A DNA stretch of 64,000 bases from Areca catechu. Its lineage: Eukaryota > Streptophyta > Magnoliopsida > Arecales > Arecaceae. Shown here one piece after another: positions 41,313-53,792 of the stretch. Within the stretch, counting starts at the first letter, position 1. Each line of letters opens with the position of its first letter. The DNA is taken from contig CM038050.1 in the NCBI GenBank assembly GCA_021397845.1, positions 143,529,980 through 143,593,979 on the forward strand. The letters run 5' to 3'. The notes under the pieces are model-generated. The model was not told the DNA's origin, ran no database searches, and saw only the letters and a program-made list of their open reading frames with translations. The position numbers and the translations under genes were made by a program.

Positions 41313-42868
41313 CGTTAACCCCTAAAATAATTTTGATGATAACCAAACATTGGAGCATGCATTTGATTACTGACTATCTTTCAAGTGTTTCCAAAGTTTT
41401 CATAGGATGTTTTCATTGAATAACCTTCCTTCCTACAATATTGTAAAATGTCAAGTTAATTTTTGTTGAAATACTGTGTAAAGAAGAGCCCCAAAAAAAA
41501 TAAATTATGTTTTCATAAAAAATGGCCACTTTTATGTAGTTTTCTAGTTTAATTTTCTTAAGATCAGTCTTTGAAGGAGTTGGAAAGTTTTTGAGATGTT
41601 TTGAAATCACTGGAAGAAGTCTGAAGAAGATTAAACAATTAAGGACCTAAGTCACAAGAGCCAACTCAAATTTGGCGAGCCGACTCGAAGTTTGGCACGG
41701 CAAGAAGTATTATGGCATGCAGACATTCGAGCCGACTCGAGTTAGAAGAACCGACTCGGGTAGAGTATGTTTTCTGAAGTTATGAGAATTCGAGCCAACT
41801 CGAGGGTATTTGAACCGACTTGTCTAGAGTGAAGTTTTCTTAGATTGACAACCGAGTCGACTCGAGTACTGAAGAGCCGACTCTTCAGAGTACTGAAAAT
41901 CTCGGTTCTGAAGAACCAGCCAAGCGAGCCAACTCGAAAGAGAAGAACCGACTAGACCAGAGTGAAGTTTTGACCTACTTGAGGATCCGAGCCGACTCGA
42001 TCCATCCGAGCCGACTCGAATGAATATTTCAGGTTAGTAATGGCTAGTTCCAGAACTCTTATTTTGCATCCAAACGGTCTCCAACGGTCATATTTTGAAT
42101 TTCAACAATCTACAATGGCAATAACCACTTGAAATCAGTTGGAGGGAGTATTTATAAGTGATTTGAACCACTTTTGGACAAGTTAATGAGAAGGGAATGA
42201 GAAATTAAAGAGCTTTCACTGAACATTCAAAAGAATTCAATAGAGAGCATTCAAAGCAAGCACTCAAGACTTCATCAACTCTTATCAGAATCTTGAGGCA
42301 TTCATTAAGGAAGTTAAGAAGCCTTGAAGAGTATTCAAAGTGCAATCAAGAGGTTTCTCAAGTGCTGCAACTGTAACCATCTAACAACACCGGTTTGTCA
42401 TATTGTTACTTTATTCTTCTAACTCTTCATTTGAGTTGTACCAAGTATAGCAGGGGCTATAACTTGGAGTTTGTTAGGTTATTGGTGAGCCTTAAAAATC
42501 AAGTATAGTGGGTTGTCAGTAATCCCATTCAAAACTAACTTTGTATTGGGTTTTTAGTGAACTCGGAATAAAATCAAGGTTGGGTTTTGGATTGTGAGCC
42601 CATGAAAATAATCCGACTGTATTCCGAGGGTGAATATAGTGAAATCCCTAAGTGTTATCTTGGATAGTGGACGTAGGAGAAAGGTTGCTCTGAACCACTA
42701 TAAAATTTGCTGTGTTTGTGATTATGTTTCATGTTCTTACTCGCTTCCGTGGTAGTTAATTTAATTCACAGCACATACCATACTAAGAACTTAAAAAGGA
42801 GCACATACTTGCAAAAGTTTTTTAAATACCCAATTCACCCCTCTCTTGGGTAATCCACTTGGGCAACA
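41313..42868 (+). repeat. SIRE-like LTR, apparently solo or truncated element
   Basis: Starts near cgttaacccctaaaataattttgatga, homologous to the start of the LTR at 4254, and ends ttgggcaaca. No PBS or pol follows. The U3-like part holds about twelve cgagccgactcga-type boxes (41655-42020). The late part shares ttggacgtagga and ctctgaaccactataaa-type words (split by small changes) with the other two LTRs. I found no target-site duplication. Confidence 0.75.
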
Positions 42869-43099
42869 ATAACAAAATATTTAGTATATATGAAGTACTA
42901 ATGTTTGCTTGGAGTTATAAAATTTGTTTCAGGTACCCTTTTAAACTTGTAAATGATGAATTCAAATGATCAACCACTAAGTAAGAAAGATTTCATTCTT
43001 TTGAAATGTCTTCACATGTGGAAAAGCCAAGAAAATGGTATTTCATAGGATAATTGAATATTAAATGAAAGAATACATATCAAGACCTCAAATTTTAGA
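42869..43099. other. Short AT-rich spacer
   Basis: Nothing recognised; it may include the worn start of the next LTR. Confidence 0.4.
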
Positions 43100-45536
43100 A
43101 TTTAGCATACTTTTTTAAAGTGACACAAGTCAAGTGTCGACTCAAGGATCCCAAGTATCGATCTTCAAAAATGATCTAGGAAAGAAAAGCAAGTGACATA
43201 CAAAATTTTCAACCAGCATGCCAAGTATCGATATTTACTATTTAAATGTCGACTAAAGGTTTCAACTCATAAGTCAGCTCATGAACCAAGTATTGAAGCC
43301 ACAAAAAAATCCAAAAAGATGGATTTTTGACATAGTCTCAAGGGTCGACACCTAGACTCCAAGTATCGATATGTGGACTCCAAGTATCAACACTTGGTCT
43401 CTAAGTATCGATTAAGGTATTGACTCATAGGTTACTCATGGATCAAGTGTCGATGTCACTAGATAATTTCAAAAAACAATATTTTTCAAAATAGTCTAAG
43501 TGTCGACTCAATGATATCAAGTATCAATTCAAGGTGTCGACTCATAAAGTAAAGTATCGACACTTACATGTCTGACAGTACATAACGACTATACTTTTAG
43601 AACTGTAGAAAGTTAGATTTTGTGTCTAAATGGCTAGTTCTCACTCTCTAATGATCATAAACTGATTTTTGAAGACTTTGAGAATATTTATTCTTTACCA
43701 AATTCATTAAAGAAGCAAGAGAATCTTAGAGAAAGACAAGTACTTCTAAGAGAATTTTCCAAGAGCAAACTTCCAAAACAAAAAGCTTTTATTCTTAAAG
43801 AATATGCCTTCAATTCTCAATAACCAGCAATCATTGCAATTATTGCTGCCCGGATCGTCATGGCCTATAGCTCCGATGTGTTACCGCTGTGTCGGGTGCC
43901 TCCTCCCGCTGGGTTTGCTTCCTCCTCTTCGGGGGTCGGCTCTTCGGCCTGATCAGCCTCTCGCCTTCCTCTCTTATAACCTTATGCCTTGTGTGATGGT
44001 CCAAATCGGATCTAAGGCTTCATCCCGGTGTCCTTCTTAGTGTGCCCTCTCGTAGTATCTTCTCTGGAGGAGCTTGCCACTGCTCGTGGCTTCTCCTTCT
44101 TCCCCCTCTTGGATTGGTCCTTTCGGAGGAGGAGGAGATCAGGGGGCCTCTTATTGGGGGTGTCATTTTTCTTATGAGGGGCAGGTGCTATACCACTAAG
44201 TCCCGTGCCATGGTGGGATGTTTCCATTATTGGAGGAATCGTCCTAGCATCGCAGGGCCTTGGGGCCTTGAAAGAATACTCTTTTTAGGGGAGATTCGCG
44301 TTGCGAGGGTTGCCGCCCCTAGTTACATGATTATCAGGGTGGCAGCTCGTCACAGGGCTTAAAGCCTGGCGGAGCACACTCCATACAGAGTTTGTAGGTG
44401 GCACGTCATAGAGTTTGAGATCATGGCTGGGTGTGGTCAAGCTTTGTTCTGCCATGGTTTGAATTTATGTTGGCCTTTCTGATGTGGGGGTGAGTCCCGT
44501 CCTGATGAGAACTCCATCCCAGAACTTGCCTTGACAGCATGAGCACGACCTCGGCCAGGTGCTGACCTCAAACGAAGGGCTCGCCTCATGAGCACGACCT
44601 CGCTGAGAGCTGACCTTGGCAGGAGGACTTGCCTTGTGAGCACAACCCTAGCTGGTGCCGACCTCAGATGGAGGGGGTACCTCTCGAGCACGACCCCGGC
44701 TAGGAGCTGACCTCAGCAGGGGGCTCGCCTTGTGAGCACGACCTCGGTTGGGAGCTGATCTCGGTAGGGGCCTCATCTTATGAGCACGACCCTGGCCAGG
44801 TGCCAACCTCAGATGGAGGGCTCGCCTCACGAGCATGACCCTAGCTAGGAGCTGACCTCGGTAGGAGGGCTCACCTCGATCTTTCACCCGGGGGCCATAT
44901 CCAGGTGGTAGTCCCCACCCATGCGGCTACCGGCTGCCGGCTATGTAGGCTCCATGTCAGCGGATGTTACCACATCACAATCATTGAGATTTTTCATTAA
45001 AGAAGACAACTCAAAGCATTCTCTAAGAGCTTCATCGACATTCCTTTTGCTCTTTTTAAAGTATTTTTTTTAAAATCCTTTTATACTCTGCTTTTTGAGT
45101 TGTTACTAGCTTCAAGGGGATTGAAACTAGAGGATAGGCTTTTCTAAGCCTTTGAATTGGATTACAAGCCTAGGATTGGCTTGTTATAAGATTATATTAG
45201 TAAGCCTAAGGAAGAAAATCAACAAAGATTTGATTTATGAGCCTTGAAAACAAATCAGTTGTAATATTAAGAGATTATAATAGAATTTCCAAGAGATTCT
45301 TAGAAAATAGACGTAGGTGCTTGGAGTACGCTGAACCACTATAAAAGCTTATGTTTGTATATTTTACTCTTCTCTTCCTCTTTTCATTTCAAATACTACA
45401 TGTAGTTACATTCAGCATACATATGTTAGCAATACAAACACCTTACTATTTTTAAAATTTAGCATGTACTTGCTTTAAATTTTTGAAAAATCCAATTCAC
45501 CTGCATCTTAGATTGCTTCACTAGGCAACACTAGCT
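43100..45536 (+). repeat. Third SIRE-like LTR, with a GC-rich unit nested in it
   Basis: 43100-43836 and 44987-45536 together read like the other SIRE-like LTRs: palindromic box array, 'gacgtaggtgcttggagtacgctgaaccactataaa' near 45308-45345 (in pieces), and the end ccaattcacctgcat..aggcaaca. Here the boxes are a different variant, aagtatcgatact/aagtgtcgactca, about fifteen copies at 43130-43575. The left edge is uncertain. Confidence 0.65.
43837..44977 (-). mobile_element. GC-rich LTR-like unit, copy 1
   Basis: Flanked by the 9-bp direct repeat caatcattg (43828-43836 and 44978-44986). On the minus strand it starts TGATGTGG and aligns end to end with 50806-52207, in opposite orientation. It contains about seven 48-bp tandem units starting gagcacgacc (44541-44880). 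It is most likely a solo LTR, but a 9-bp duplication is longer than usual for LTR elements. No protein found. Confidence 0.65.
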
Positions 45537-47584
45537 AATGAGACCTTGTAGTATATGTTGGCTACAGCAGGTTTACTGTAGGAGTTGAGAATGTACCTAT
45601 AGGAGATCTATCGATTTTGGTAGAAAGGTGTGGAACTATGCAATCTAAGAAGCTAAGTCCAAAAATCCATAGCCACGGTAGGTGAAAGATGAAAAAGTGT
45701 TTCCATGAGTTTCACAATGGACTTAAGCTAATTAAATCAAGCATAAGATAGATGCTTAGGGTTTAACAAGATTTCATGATCTACATCATATTAGGACTTT
45801 CAATAAAGAAACTTATCATATGATAACTAAACCTAGGGCTTCATCCTTTTTATTCTACTAGATTGTCACTATATACTACTAGGTATCACTGATGGATTAT
45901 GGAAACCCACTTGGATCATTTTTGGATCAACGATCCTTGTTAGGGATGAGTGGGATCGTTTCGATCCAACGAAAAAAGTTTCAATGATAATGTGATAGAA
46001 ATCATAATATATCTCACTACTAGATAGAATGGAACCTGAGGGATCATACACAATAGGAGCTTGACTTGATCAAGTGCTTAGATCATATTTAAACTTAAAT
46101 TTGTTAGGATTATAAATTTTATACCTGCTATTTTTGATACATACTATTTTGGTACCTACTATTTTTGGCACTTGCTATTTTTGGTATCTACTAATTATGA
46201 CACTTACTAATTATTAGCACAAGAGACTTAATTGCAAGAGTTACAATGCAATTGGGATAATTGGATTTAATAATTCAAGTTAGACTTGAATTCTAATCCT
46301 AATTGGATTAGGGTTAACAATCTTTTCAAATTCAATCCAAATTGGATTCTAATTAGATTCGAATTGAACCTTATTTGAGCCCAATTGATTTGGACCCTAA
46401 ACCTAATTAGATTAAGTTGTAACCCATTAAAATTGGATTTAAGAAACCTTGAGGGGAGCTATTTTTGGCACCCCCTTGTGCATGCATGTAAGATGAGATG
46501 AGAGGCACTACTTTGGTGCCTCTCCTTCTTTCTAGGAACTCTCTCTAGATAAAGATAAAACCTAAGCTTATCTTAATCAGACTCTTGTTTGTGTGACATA
46601 TTAAGGGAAAAGAAATCAGTAGCACTAGAGAGTTTTTCACTATAATTCCTCCTCACACCATAGCATTTCCTGTCACCCAATTCAATTTGATTTTGAATCA
46701 TTGTTGATAAGATCAAATCTTATCATAATGTGGTGTGGCGTGAAAGGTTTGGTTCAACATTTTGTGTGACAAACATTAAGAGGGGAGGAAATAAGTTTAG
46801 TGCTAATCCTTCTATTGAACATTCCTTGTCATAACTCAACTTCTTATCTATCACCCACTTCCCTTGGTTTTTGGGTTAAGATTAGGATGAGTTCATGAGT
46901 TGGCATGAGAAGGGATGGCTGATTGGTGTGCGACAAAAATAAAAGGGTGAGAAAGGTGGGCATGAGATTTTTCTTGATCAAACTATGCCTTGCCACATCC
47001 TTGTTCTCTATCACCACCTTTCCATCATTATTTCCTCTTATTCCATGCCAAATTTCTAAGAAACCAGAGAAAGGGTCTAGAGAGAATAGAAAAGAGAGAA
47101 AAAGGTTTTGCTCTCCTTGAAGGGTCCAAGATGAAGTCCCAAAATTCTGCATGAAAGGTTCATGCAAAGACTACAATAATTGCAGCATTTTCCTTCATGA
47201 GTTGAAACTAGATCCATATCCAAGCTGGATGAGACACCTACAAAGAAGCTAGCACTCTGGTGGCATCGTGGATTTGATGAGGGTCAAGCCCCGTATGGAA
47301 ACCAGCAGAGGCCGGGTACTTGCACGGCTTCAATAGGAACCCTGATGATCCATTAGATGCGATCTAATCGGAGTTGAAAATGTAAAGCAATTTAGGTATC
47401 TTATTCTTATTTTTAAATTTCAGATCTGCCATCTAATCTATATCTACATGTTAGATGCATGTTTAGGTGCTTTTAATTTAATTTCATTCTTATTTATGGA
47501 AAATGTTTTCATAGATGCAGTTTCTACTGTGCTAAGGTTCTGAATCCTATAGTTATTATGCATGCTTAGCACCTAAGGAAACCA
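45537..47584 (+). repeat. Probable 5' LTR of an old copia element (left edge unclear)
   Basis: The right edge at 47584 is set by the PBS at 47589. It includes AT-rich aattggatt-rich DNA (46230-46450) resembling 53380-53700 in the presumed 3' LTR. Open frames here (for example 46844-47167) show no protein family. The first few hundred bases may be unrelated. Confidence 0.45.
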
Positions 47585-47588
47585 AAAA

Positions 47589-47601
47589 TAGTATCAGAGT
47601 C
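47589..47601 (+). other. Primer-binding site of the old copia element
   Basis: tagtatcagagtc, one change from the initiator-Met PBS tggtatcagagtc. The downstream leader (47690-47790: 'ggccatccgatcata', 'tttaaaggc', 'gggatctc'-like words) is homologous to the leader of the younger element at 56734. Confidence 0.65.
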
Positions 47602-50600
47602 AGGTTTTGACTTTTGAACATGCAAGATTAGATTAAGATCTGAAAAAATAAAAAAATTATTTTGCCAAGTACTAGGATTGAGTGCATCACCATGGCCATC
47701 CGATCATAAGAGCTAAGTAGGGTTTAAAGGCCCCCTCTTTTCATTCAATGAGATCTCTTATAATGTGCAGGGGTGCCACTTGTGATTTGACTTATAAAGA
47801 AGAATAGAGAAAGAAAATTAAGTTCATGTTTTAGATATAAAATTAATTACATGATATGTAGGTTAATCAATTTAATCTAAAACAAGATCTATGAGATACA
47901 TGAACTAGGGTTTAGATTTGAAAACTATTTTGAGATCATAAATCACTAAAATTATGCACTTAAATCTAATCTAAAAATCATTTTTATTATCTAATTTTTA
48001 ATTTGTGAATAAGGGTATGGGAGAACAATTAAGTCTAATGATTAGACTACACATTAAGGTTTTGATTAGATCAAGCTAAAACCTATTTCAATTTTAAGTA
48101 GCTAATCAAACCCAATCAATAGTTGATTAGGATTAGATCAAAGGGGCTCGAAATTGATTTTAGATATAGTTTGGTCACATTGATTCATACTTGATGTGAA
48201 TTGATTAATTTAAGACCTAATTTGGCTCAGTGGTCAGAGCTCAAGTTGCTTGGCTGGCTTATTCGATACTTGTTGATCAATTGGTGTCAGAGGCAAGTAT
48301 TGATCATGGTTATTAATTGGGACTAATACTTACTTGGCCAACTTGGTTGGTGTCTAAGAAAAAAAATTAAATGGCAAAACCCTTCCAACTTGGTCGATTA
48401 AGTTTTTGATTAGATTGCTATTGATTCGTGTTAACCCATGCCATGCATCGAAGGAGGCACAACCACTCTATTAACATGAGTATTATGAGATGAAGATGGG
48501 ATTAAGCCCAATAATTGGCATGGTGAGGAACCCAATGATGGCTTCATTTTGTATGAATAGTGGGTCTGGCTTAACTAGAAAGTATAGATAATAATTTTTA
48601 GGTGAGCCCACATGACTTAGAGATCGGGTCGCTGTGACATGATTGAGAAGCATTGGACAAGAATTATCCACTCAGTAGTTTACATGTTAACCAATAACTG
48701 TTAGGTGAGGTGATGGAATTAATGGAATTGTAGTACCCACTAAGAACCCTAGTCACTTAGGGGTTCTCGCATCTTCATGGAGGAGTGCGTGAGATTCCAA
48801 AAAATAGTGGGAGTCAATTTGTTTCTTAAAGTTTCTAGAACAAATTTAGGATTAAATATAAACGTCTAACTAGAATCTTTACTCTCTAAGGATTAAAGTC
48901 AGTTTCAAACTATCTTAAGTCTTAAACTAATCAATTAACCATAACCTAGATTAAAACTAGCTCAACTTGAAGATTGATTAGAAAAGGCTAAGAACTGTAA
49001 TAGACCAGGATTATCCTTTATTACCAAGCCATTTAATGACTGACTTAAGTACAATCGATCTATGATCATTGTTTGATAATGATTAAGGATAAGGAGCTTG
49101 AATAGCTGGGGCATATTAATACATAAGGATTGCATATGGATTTGATCCAGCCATCTTGATTTAATTCATATGGATATTTTATTATAAAATATTATTTAAA
49201 TATGATTGAGATAATTAGGTCAACTTATTAGTGATATTAAATGGACCTAATTATCCCTATGCCTAGATTCCATAAAGAATAAATATGACATATCTTTGGA
49301 AGGAAAATCAGCTCTCAAATCCAAATTATTTTATGGTTTCTTCTATTTCTTTTGAGTTATAGACTCTATTAGAGTCTATAGGAAAGTAGAGAGCTAAAAT
49401 ACCTTAAGGGTGGGTAATAGGATAATAGTTGCTGTTATTGGCTCATGACCTTTGCGATTACCATTGGGTAGACAGACGATTACCTGCTAAAGCAAAAATT
49501 TAATTTCTATCTTTGATCCATTTATTTTAGAAATAAATTGGATGCTTGTGACTTTATAAGTATTAGTCTCTCATGTATATGGATGCAACTATTGAGCAGT
49601 CATTGAGTGCCATAGATTTAAGAGATCTTGTGAGATGGTGTTAACCTGAAGTATATAGGTGGTATCTAAGATTTAGTCATATTAAAAAGAAAGGATAAAC
49701 ATTTGGAAATCATGGGAAACTATGGGCCTTTTGGCTAATTGACTATTGAGTCATTTTTAATTTATGAATCATGTCTTGAACACTATTAACTAAGCTACCT
49801 TTTATGAGACAAAGGATGCAAGTGAGGTCCATTGATATGCTTGCCCAGGTACATATTAATATATGCAGCACATTCGACATGCAAGCCAGAAAAAACTCCT
49901 TGAGGTTCTTCGATTGGATCGAGAAAGTAAATACCTTATAGGAGATTTCCAAAATCATCCCAAGTTGTATGGCATAGTCTCACAATAGACTCCTTTTAGA
50001 GAAATTGAACCTAATTGGATATGTTTCAATCTATTATCAGAATCACTTATTTATCTTTAAGGATATGGTTACATAACTCAGCTTATCTATTTAATTAGAT
50101 TCACTCTAAATCCATTCTTACCACTCATATATAAAAGATATAGTGTGGCAAGAAGGTGGTTTGACCTATTTAACGACAATGGATGGATAACTTAGAGATT
50201 AAGTTAATGATAACCTATTTCCTAAAGAGTTATGATACTACTTCTCATTGGATCGCAAGCTATTATGACCCAATACCTATATTCATGGTTAAATACTTTA
50301 ACCTAAATATAGCAGCAGAAGGATGAAATAGCTTGAAGAGAAAGTCTCTAAAGAGCAAAGGGCCATAGAACACATTAGAGTAGAGATAGTACAAACGTCC
50401 TTCACCACCTCGTAAGTTATTAGGGTCTCCCATCCTTTTAAAAGATACTTAAGTATGCTTATAGAGGATGTAAAGAAAGTGTTCCTTATAGGAGATAGGA
50501 AACATAGAGAATCCCAAAAACCTATAACAAGATAATGTCATTGATTCCGAGAAATGGTTAAGAGCCATGAAGTTAGACTTCATATGCTCTAACCAAATAT

Positions 50601-50805
50601 GGACCTTAATATATCAACCAAAAAGTATAATACCTTATGGATGTAAATGGATATATGAAAGGAATATAGGTAAGATCTATATCGCAAGGCCTAGGTGAAA
50701 GGTTATAATCATGCCAAGGCATTGACCATTTGAAAATCTATCCATCTGTGACCATGCCAAAATCCAAATTATAGTTCATCATGATCAGATCCGGTAGATG
50801 GACAA
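47602..50805 (+). pseudogene. Decayed internal region of the old copia element
   Basis: Mostly unreadable AT-rich DNA. The one clear coding trace is at 50543-50700: DSEKWLRAMKLDF, NQIWTL and IIPYGCKWIYER, the start of a copia reverse transcriptase. It then breaks off before the GC-rich unit at 50806. The rest of RT and RNase H is missing. Confidence 0.6.
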
Positions 50806-52206
50806 TGATGAAATCATTGCGAATGACGTGGAGCCTACACAGCCACCAGCTGGTAACCGCACGGGTGGGGACTGCCACCTAGACGCGACCCCAAGGTGGA
50901 AGGCCGAGGCGAGCCCTCCTGTCGAGGTTAGCTCCTAGTTAGGGTCGCACTCATGCCACCGAAGTGATCCCTCCATCCGAGGTTAGCTTCCAGCCGGGGT
51001 CAAGCTCATAAAGCGAGCCCTCCTACCGAGGTCAGCTCCCAGCCGGGGTCGTGCTCATGCCACCGAGACAAGCCCTCCATCTGAGGTCAACTCCCGACCG
51101 GGGTCGAGCTCATAAAGTGAGCCCTCTTGCCAAGGTCAGCTCCTAGCTAGGTCGTGCTCATGAGGCGAGCCCTCCGTCTGAGGTCAGCTCCTGGTCAGGA
51201 TCGAGCTCATGTGCCCGAAGGTGGACCTCCCGAAGGGAGGTCCTTCCCTACCATACAAAGGCTAGAATTCCTGCTAGCAGTGAAGGAGGGAATGATCAAT
51301 AGGAATTCAAACCATGGCATGAGGTCCCTGTCCACTTGCAACCTCCAAGAGGTGGCGCATGCCCTGCCACCAATGCTAGCTCTGCAACATGCCGCCCGTA
51401 TGCTCTGCACAAGGTAAGCCCCGTCAGACTTAGGGCCCTATAATATGCCACCACATCCACTACTGTACGGTCGGAGGATGCTAACCCACACGGTGCGAGG
51501 CCCAAGGTTTTCCTAGAAGGAGAATCCTGTCAAGGCCATAGGCCCTGCAATGCTCGGACGGTCCCTCCAGTAATGAAACATCCTGCCATGGCATGGGGCT
51601 CAGGGGCACAGCACCTACCCCTCTTAAGGAAAACAATATCCCTAAGTGGGAGGGGGGCTCCGGGGAGGCTCACGGATCGCCTCCTCCTCTGGAAGGACCA
51701 ATTTGAGAGGGGGAAGAAGGAGAAGTCGCGAGCAACGGCAAGCCCCTCTGGGGAAGACACCGCGAGAGGATACACTAAGAAGGACACCGGGATATAGCTA
51801 GAAAAGAGGAGGAAGGTAAGTAAGAAGGTAAGTGAGCAGGAGGGGAGAGAGGTAAGAAAGCAGTCAAAAGCTCAGAGCCAAGAGACCGACCGGAGGGATC
51901 CTCCCGGTTCCCCACTCTCTATTCCCTCTTTCTTTTTGCTATTTGATCATTATCATCTTGTCATTCCCTGGGGCGAGGGAGTCCCCTAAGCTCTCCACCT
52001 CAGAGATTTTGTTCTCCTCGATCATCCTACTGACTTGATTATCGGAGTTCCTCATCGAAATTCCTGGCCCGGGTCTCCTTTATTTTGTAGGTCGATCAGA
52101 TCGAAGAGTCGATCCCCGAAGAGGAGGGAGTGCACTCGGCGGGAGGAGGTGCCCGACATAGTGGCGACATGCTAGAGCTATAGGCCACGATGATCCTAGT
52201 GGTAAC
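50806..52206 (+). mobile_element. GC-rich LTR-like unit, copy 2
   Basis: Starts TGATGAAATC and ends near ggtaaca. It aligns with the reverse complement of 43837-44977: 'tgac-tggagcctaca-agcc', 'cgggtgggg-act-ccacct', about seven tandem units with gagctcat and gaggtcagctcc, 'gggaggaggtgcccgaca', and 'gagctataggcca'. It is about 250 bp longer than copy 1, with an extra stretch near 51240-51500. Downstream of unit 51900 it has the CT-rich ctctattccctctttctttttg. No TSD seen. Confidence 0.65.
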
Positions 52207-53792
52207 AGTTAGAAAATATGTCATAAAGCTAATCATCTGGGTTGTAGATGGTTGAGCTCTTTATAATTTATACATAAATTATTAATAAAATAAAAGTTAT
52301 TTTTGGCAGTTCATCTCTTTTTGCATCTTTTTTTAAACTTTTTTAGATGAAGTCCATAAACTACTTCAATTTCATAAAGGAAGATATATCGAGTAGCTCT
52401 TAACCATTTTCATGATCAAATGATATGTTGTTACCTAGGATGACGATATTTATCGAGTATAGGTCATTGTATGTCATATGGGTTGGTTGTCATCATAACC
52501 AAGAAGTATAGAGATACTGGTATGGCATGTAGGTTAGTGTAGTACATTAAACATGACTAACTTTGTAGAGTACTCTGCTATCAAGAATATTTTTCAAAAG
52601 AATATAGATATAAGTACCTTCGACCTGAGATCACATGGTGACCTCAAGCAACTTATTATACTTAGGTGCCAGACTATCTAAATTTCTAACCAATAATGGA
52701 AGGTTACTAGGTGCAGTCAAGTACTTGTTAAGTCAATGATGAATCAAGATAGGATTGACTACTCCAAAGTATTAGAGAAAATGCTCTAATATGTTTTAAT
52801 TTAGCAAGACCTTGGCCAAGGTAATCCTTATGAGGAGTTACAAGATTTATTAGGTTGAGACATATCTAGATGTACTATTTAGGAGTTGGTAGTTAACTAT
52901 GAAATCATCCTAAGTATTAGGTCAAAGGGATGAATTATACGAAAACCATATGCTTGGGTTCTTAATGTTGCTTTGCTAACATTCGATCTATCTGGACATC
53001 GAGCACCATTACTAAATAGTCGCATCGATTATTTCAAAAATTGGTTCCTAGACAACCGGCTTAGTATTCAAACCTATGGGGTCATATGCATAAGAAGTTT
53101 TTGACCAATCATAATGGCTGTTTAATAATTAAGGATTCAATGACAAAATTATAAATATGATTAACAGTTAATCCTATAAAAATATTATAAATTAATTATC
53201 AATTATTAATTAATTATAAGATGATTAATTAGTAATTGGATTGCTAATTAGCTGAATTTGATTATGCAAAGAGGTTGAGGTCAAGCCTAATTGAATCTGA
53301 TTCAACTGGGTTTCACTCGATTTGGTTATTCGATGACCCAATCAGTAAGGATTTCTATTTTGATTTGATTTCGACTTGTTCTCAATTAATTCTAGATTTA
53401 ATTAAAATTTAATTAAACCCAATTGGGATCTAATTGGATTAGGTTCAAGTTAGTTAAATTAGTTATAACTAAATTAGTTTTGGTTCCTAACTAATTTTGA
53501 CCAAATCTTAGTCAAACCCTAACTTAGTCTAACTTATTTTCTTCCCTAAAAATTTCCTATGCCTTCCTAAAATTTTTTTCATGAATTCTCCATGAAAAAA
53601 AATAGTTTTTTTATCCTTCCTCATTTTCATTTATATTGGGATTAGTTTTAATTAAATCTGGATTTATTTGAATTTAATTGGAGGAGTTCTATTAAAATAG
53701 AACTCCTAGTCCTATTCAAACTATATCACCTTATCCTAATCTCAATCCTACTCTAATTGATGTAATTTCATTTCAAATTTTAATCATATGTT
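52207..53792 (+). repeat. Old copia LTR, left part, cut by the young element
   Basis: Diverged but collinear with 53793-55000 of the young LTR: 'taaagc-aatc--ctgggttgtag--ggttgagctc', 'atgaagtcc-ta', 'tatcgagt', 'caagta-ttgt', 'ggtcaaagggatgaatta', 'aaaccatatgc'. It is best read as the 3' LTR of the old element starting at 45.5-47.6 kb, with the young element inserted at 53793. Confidence 0.6.
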
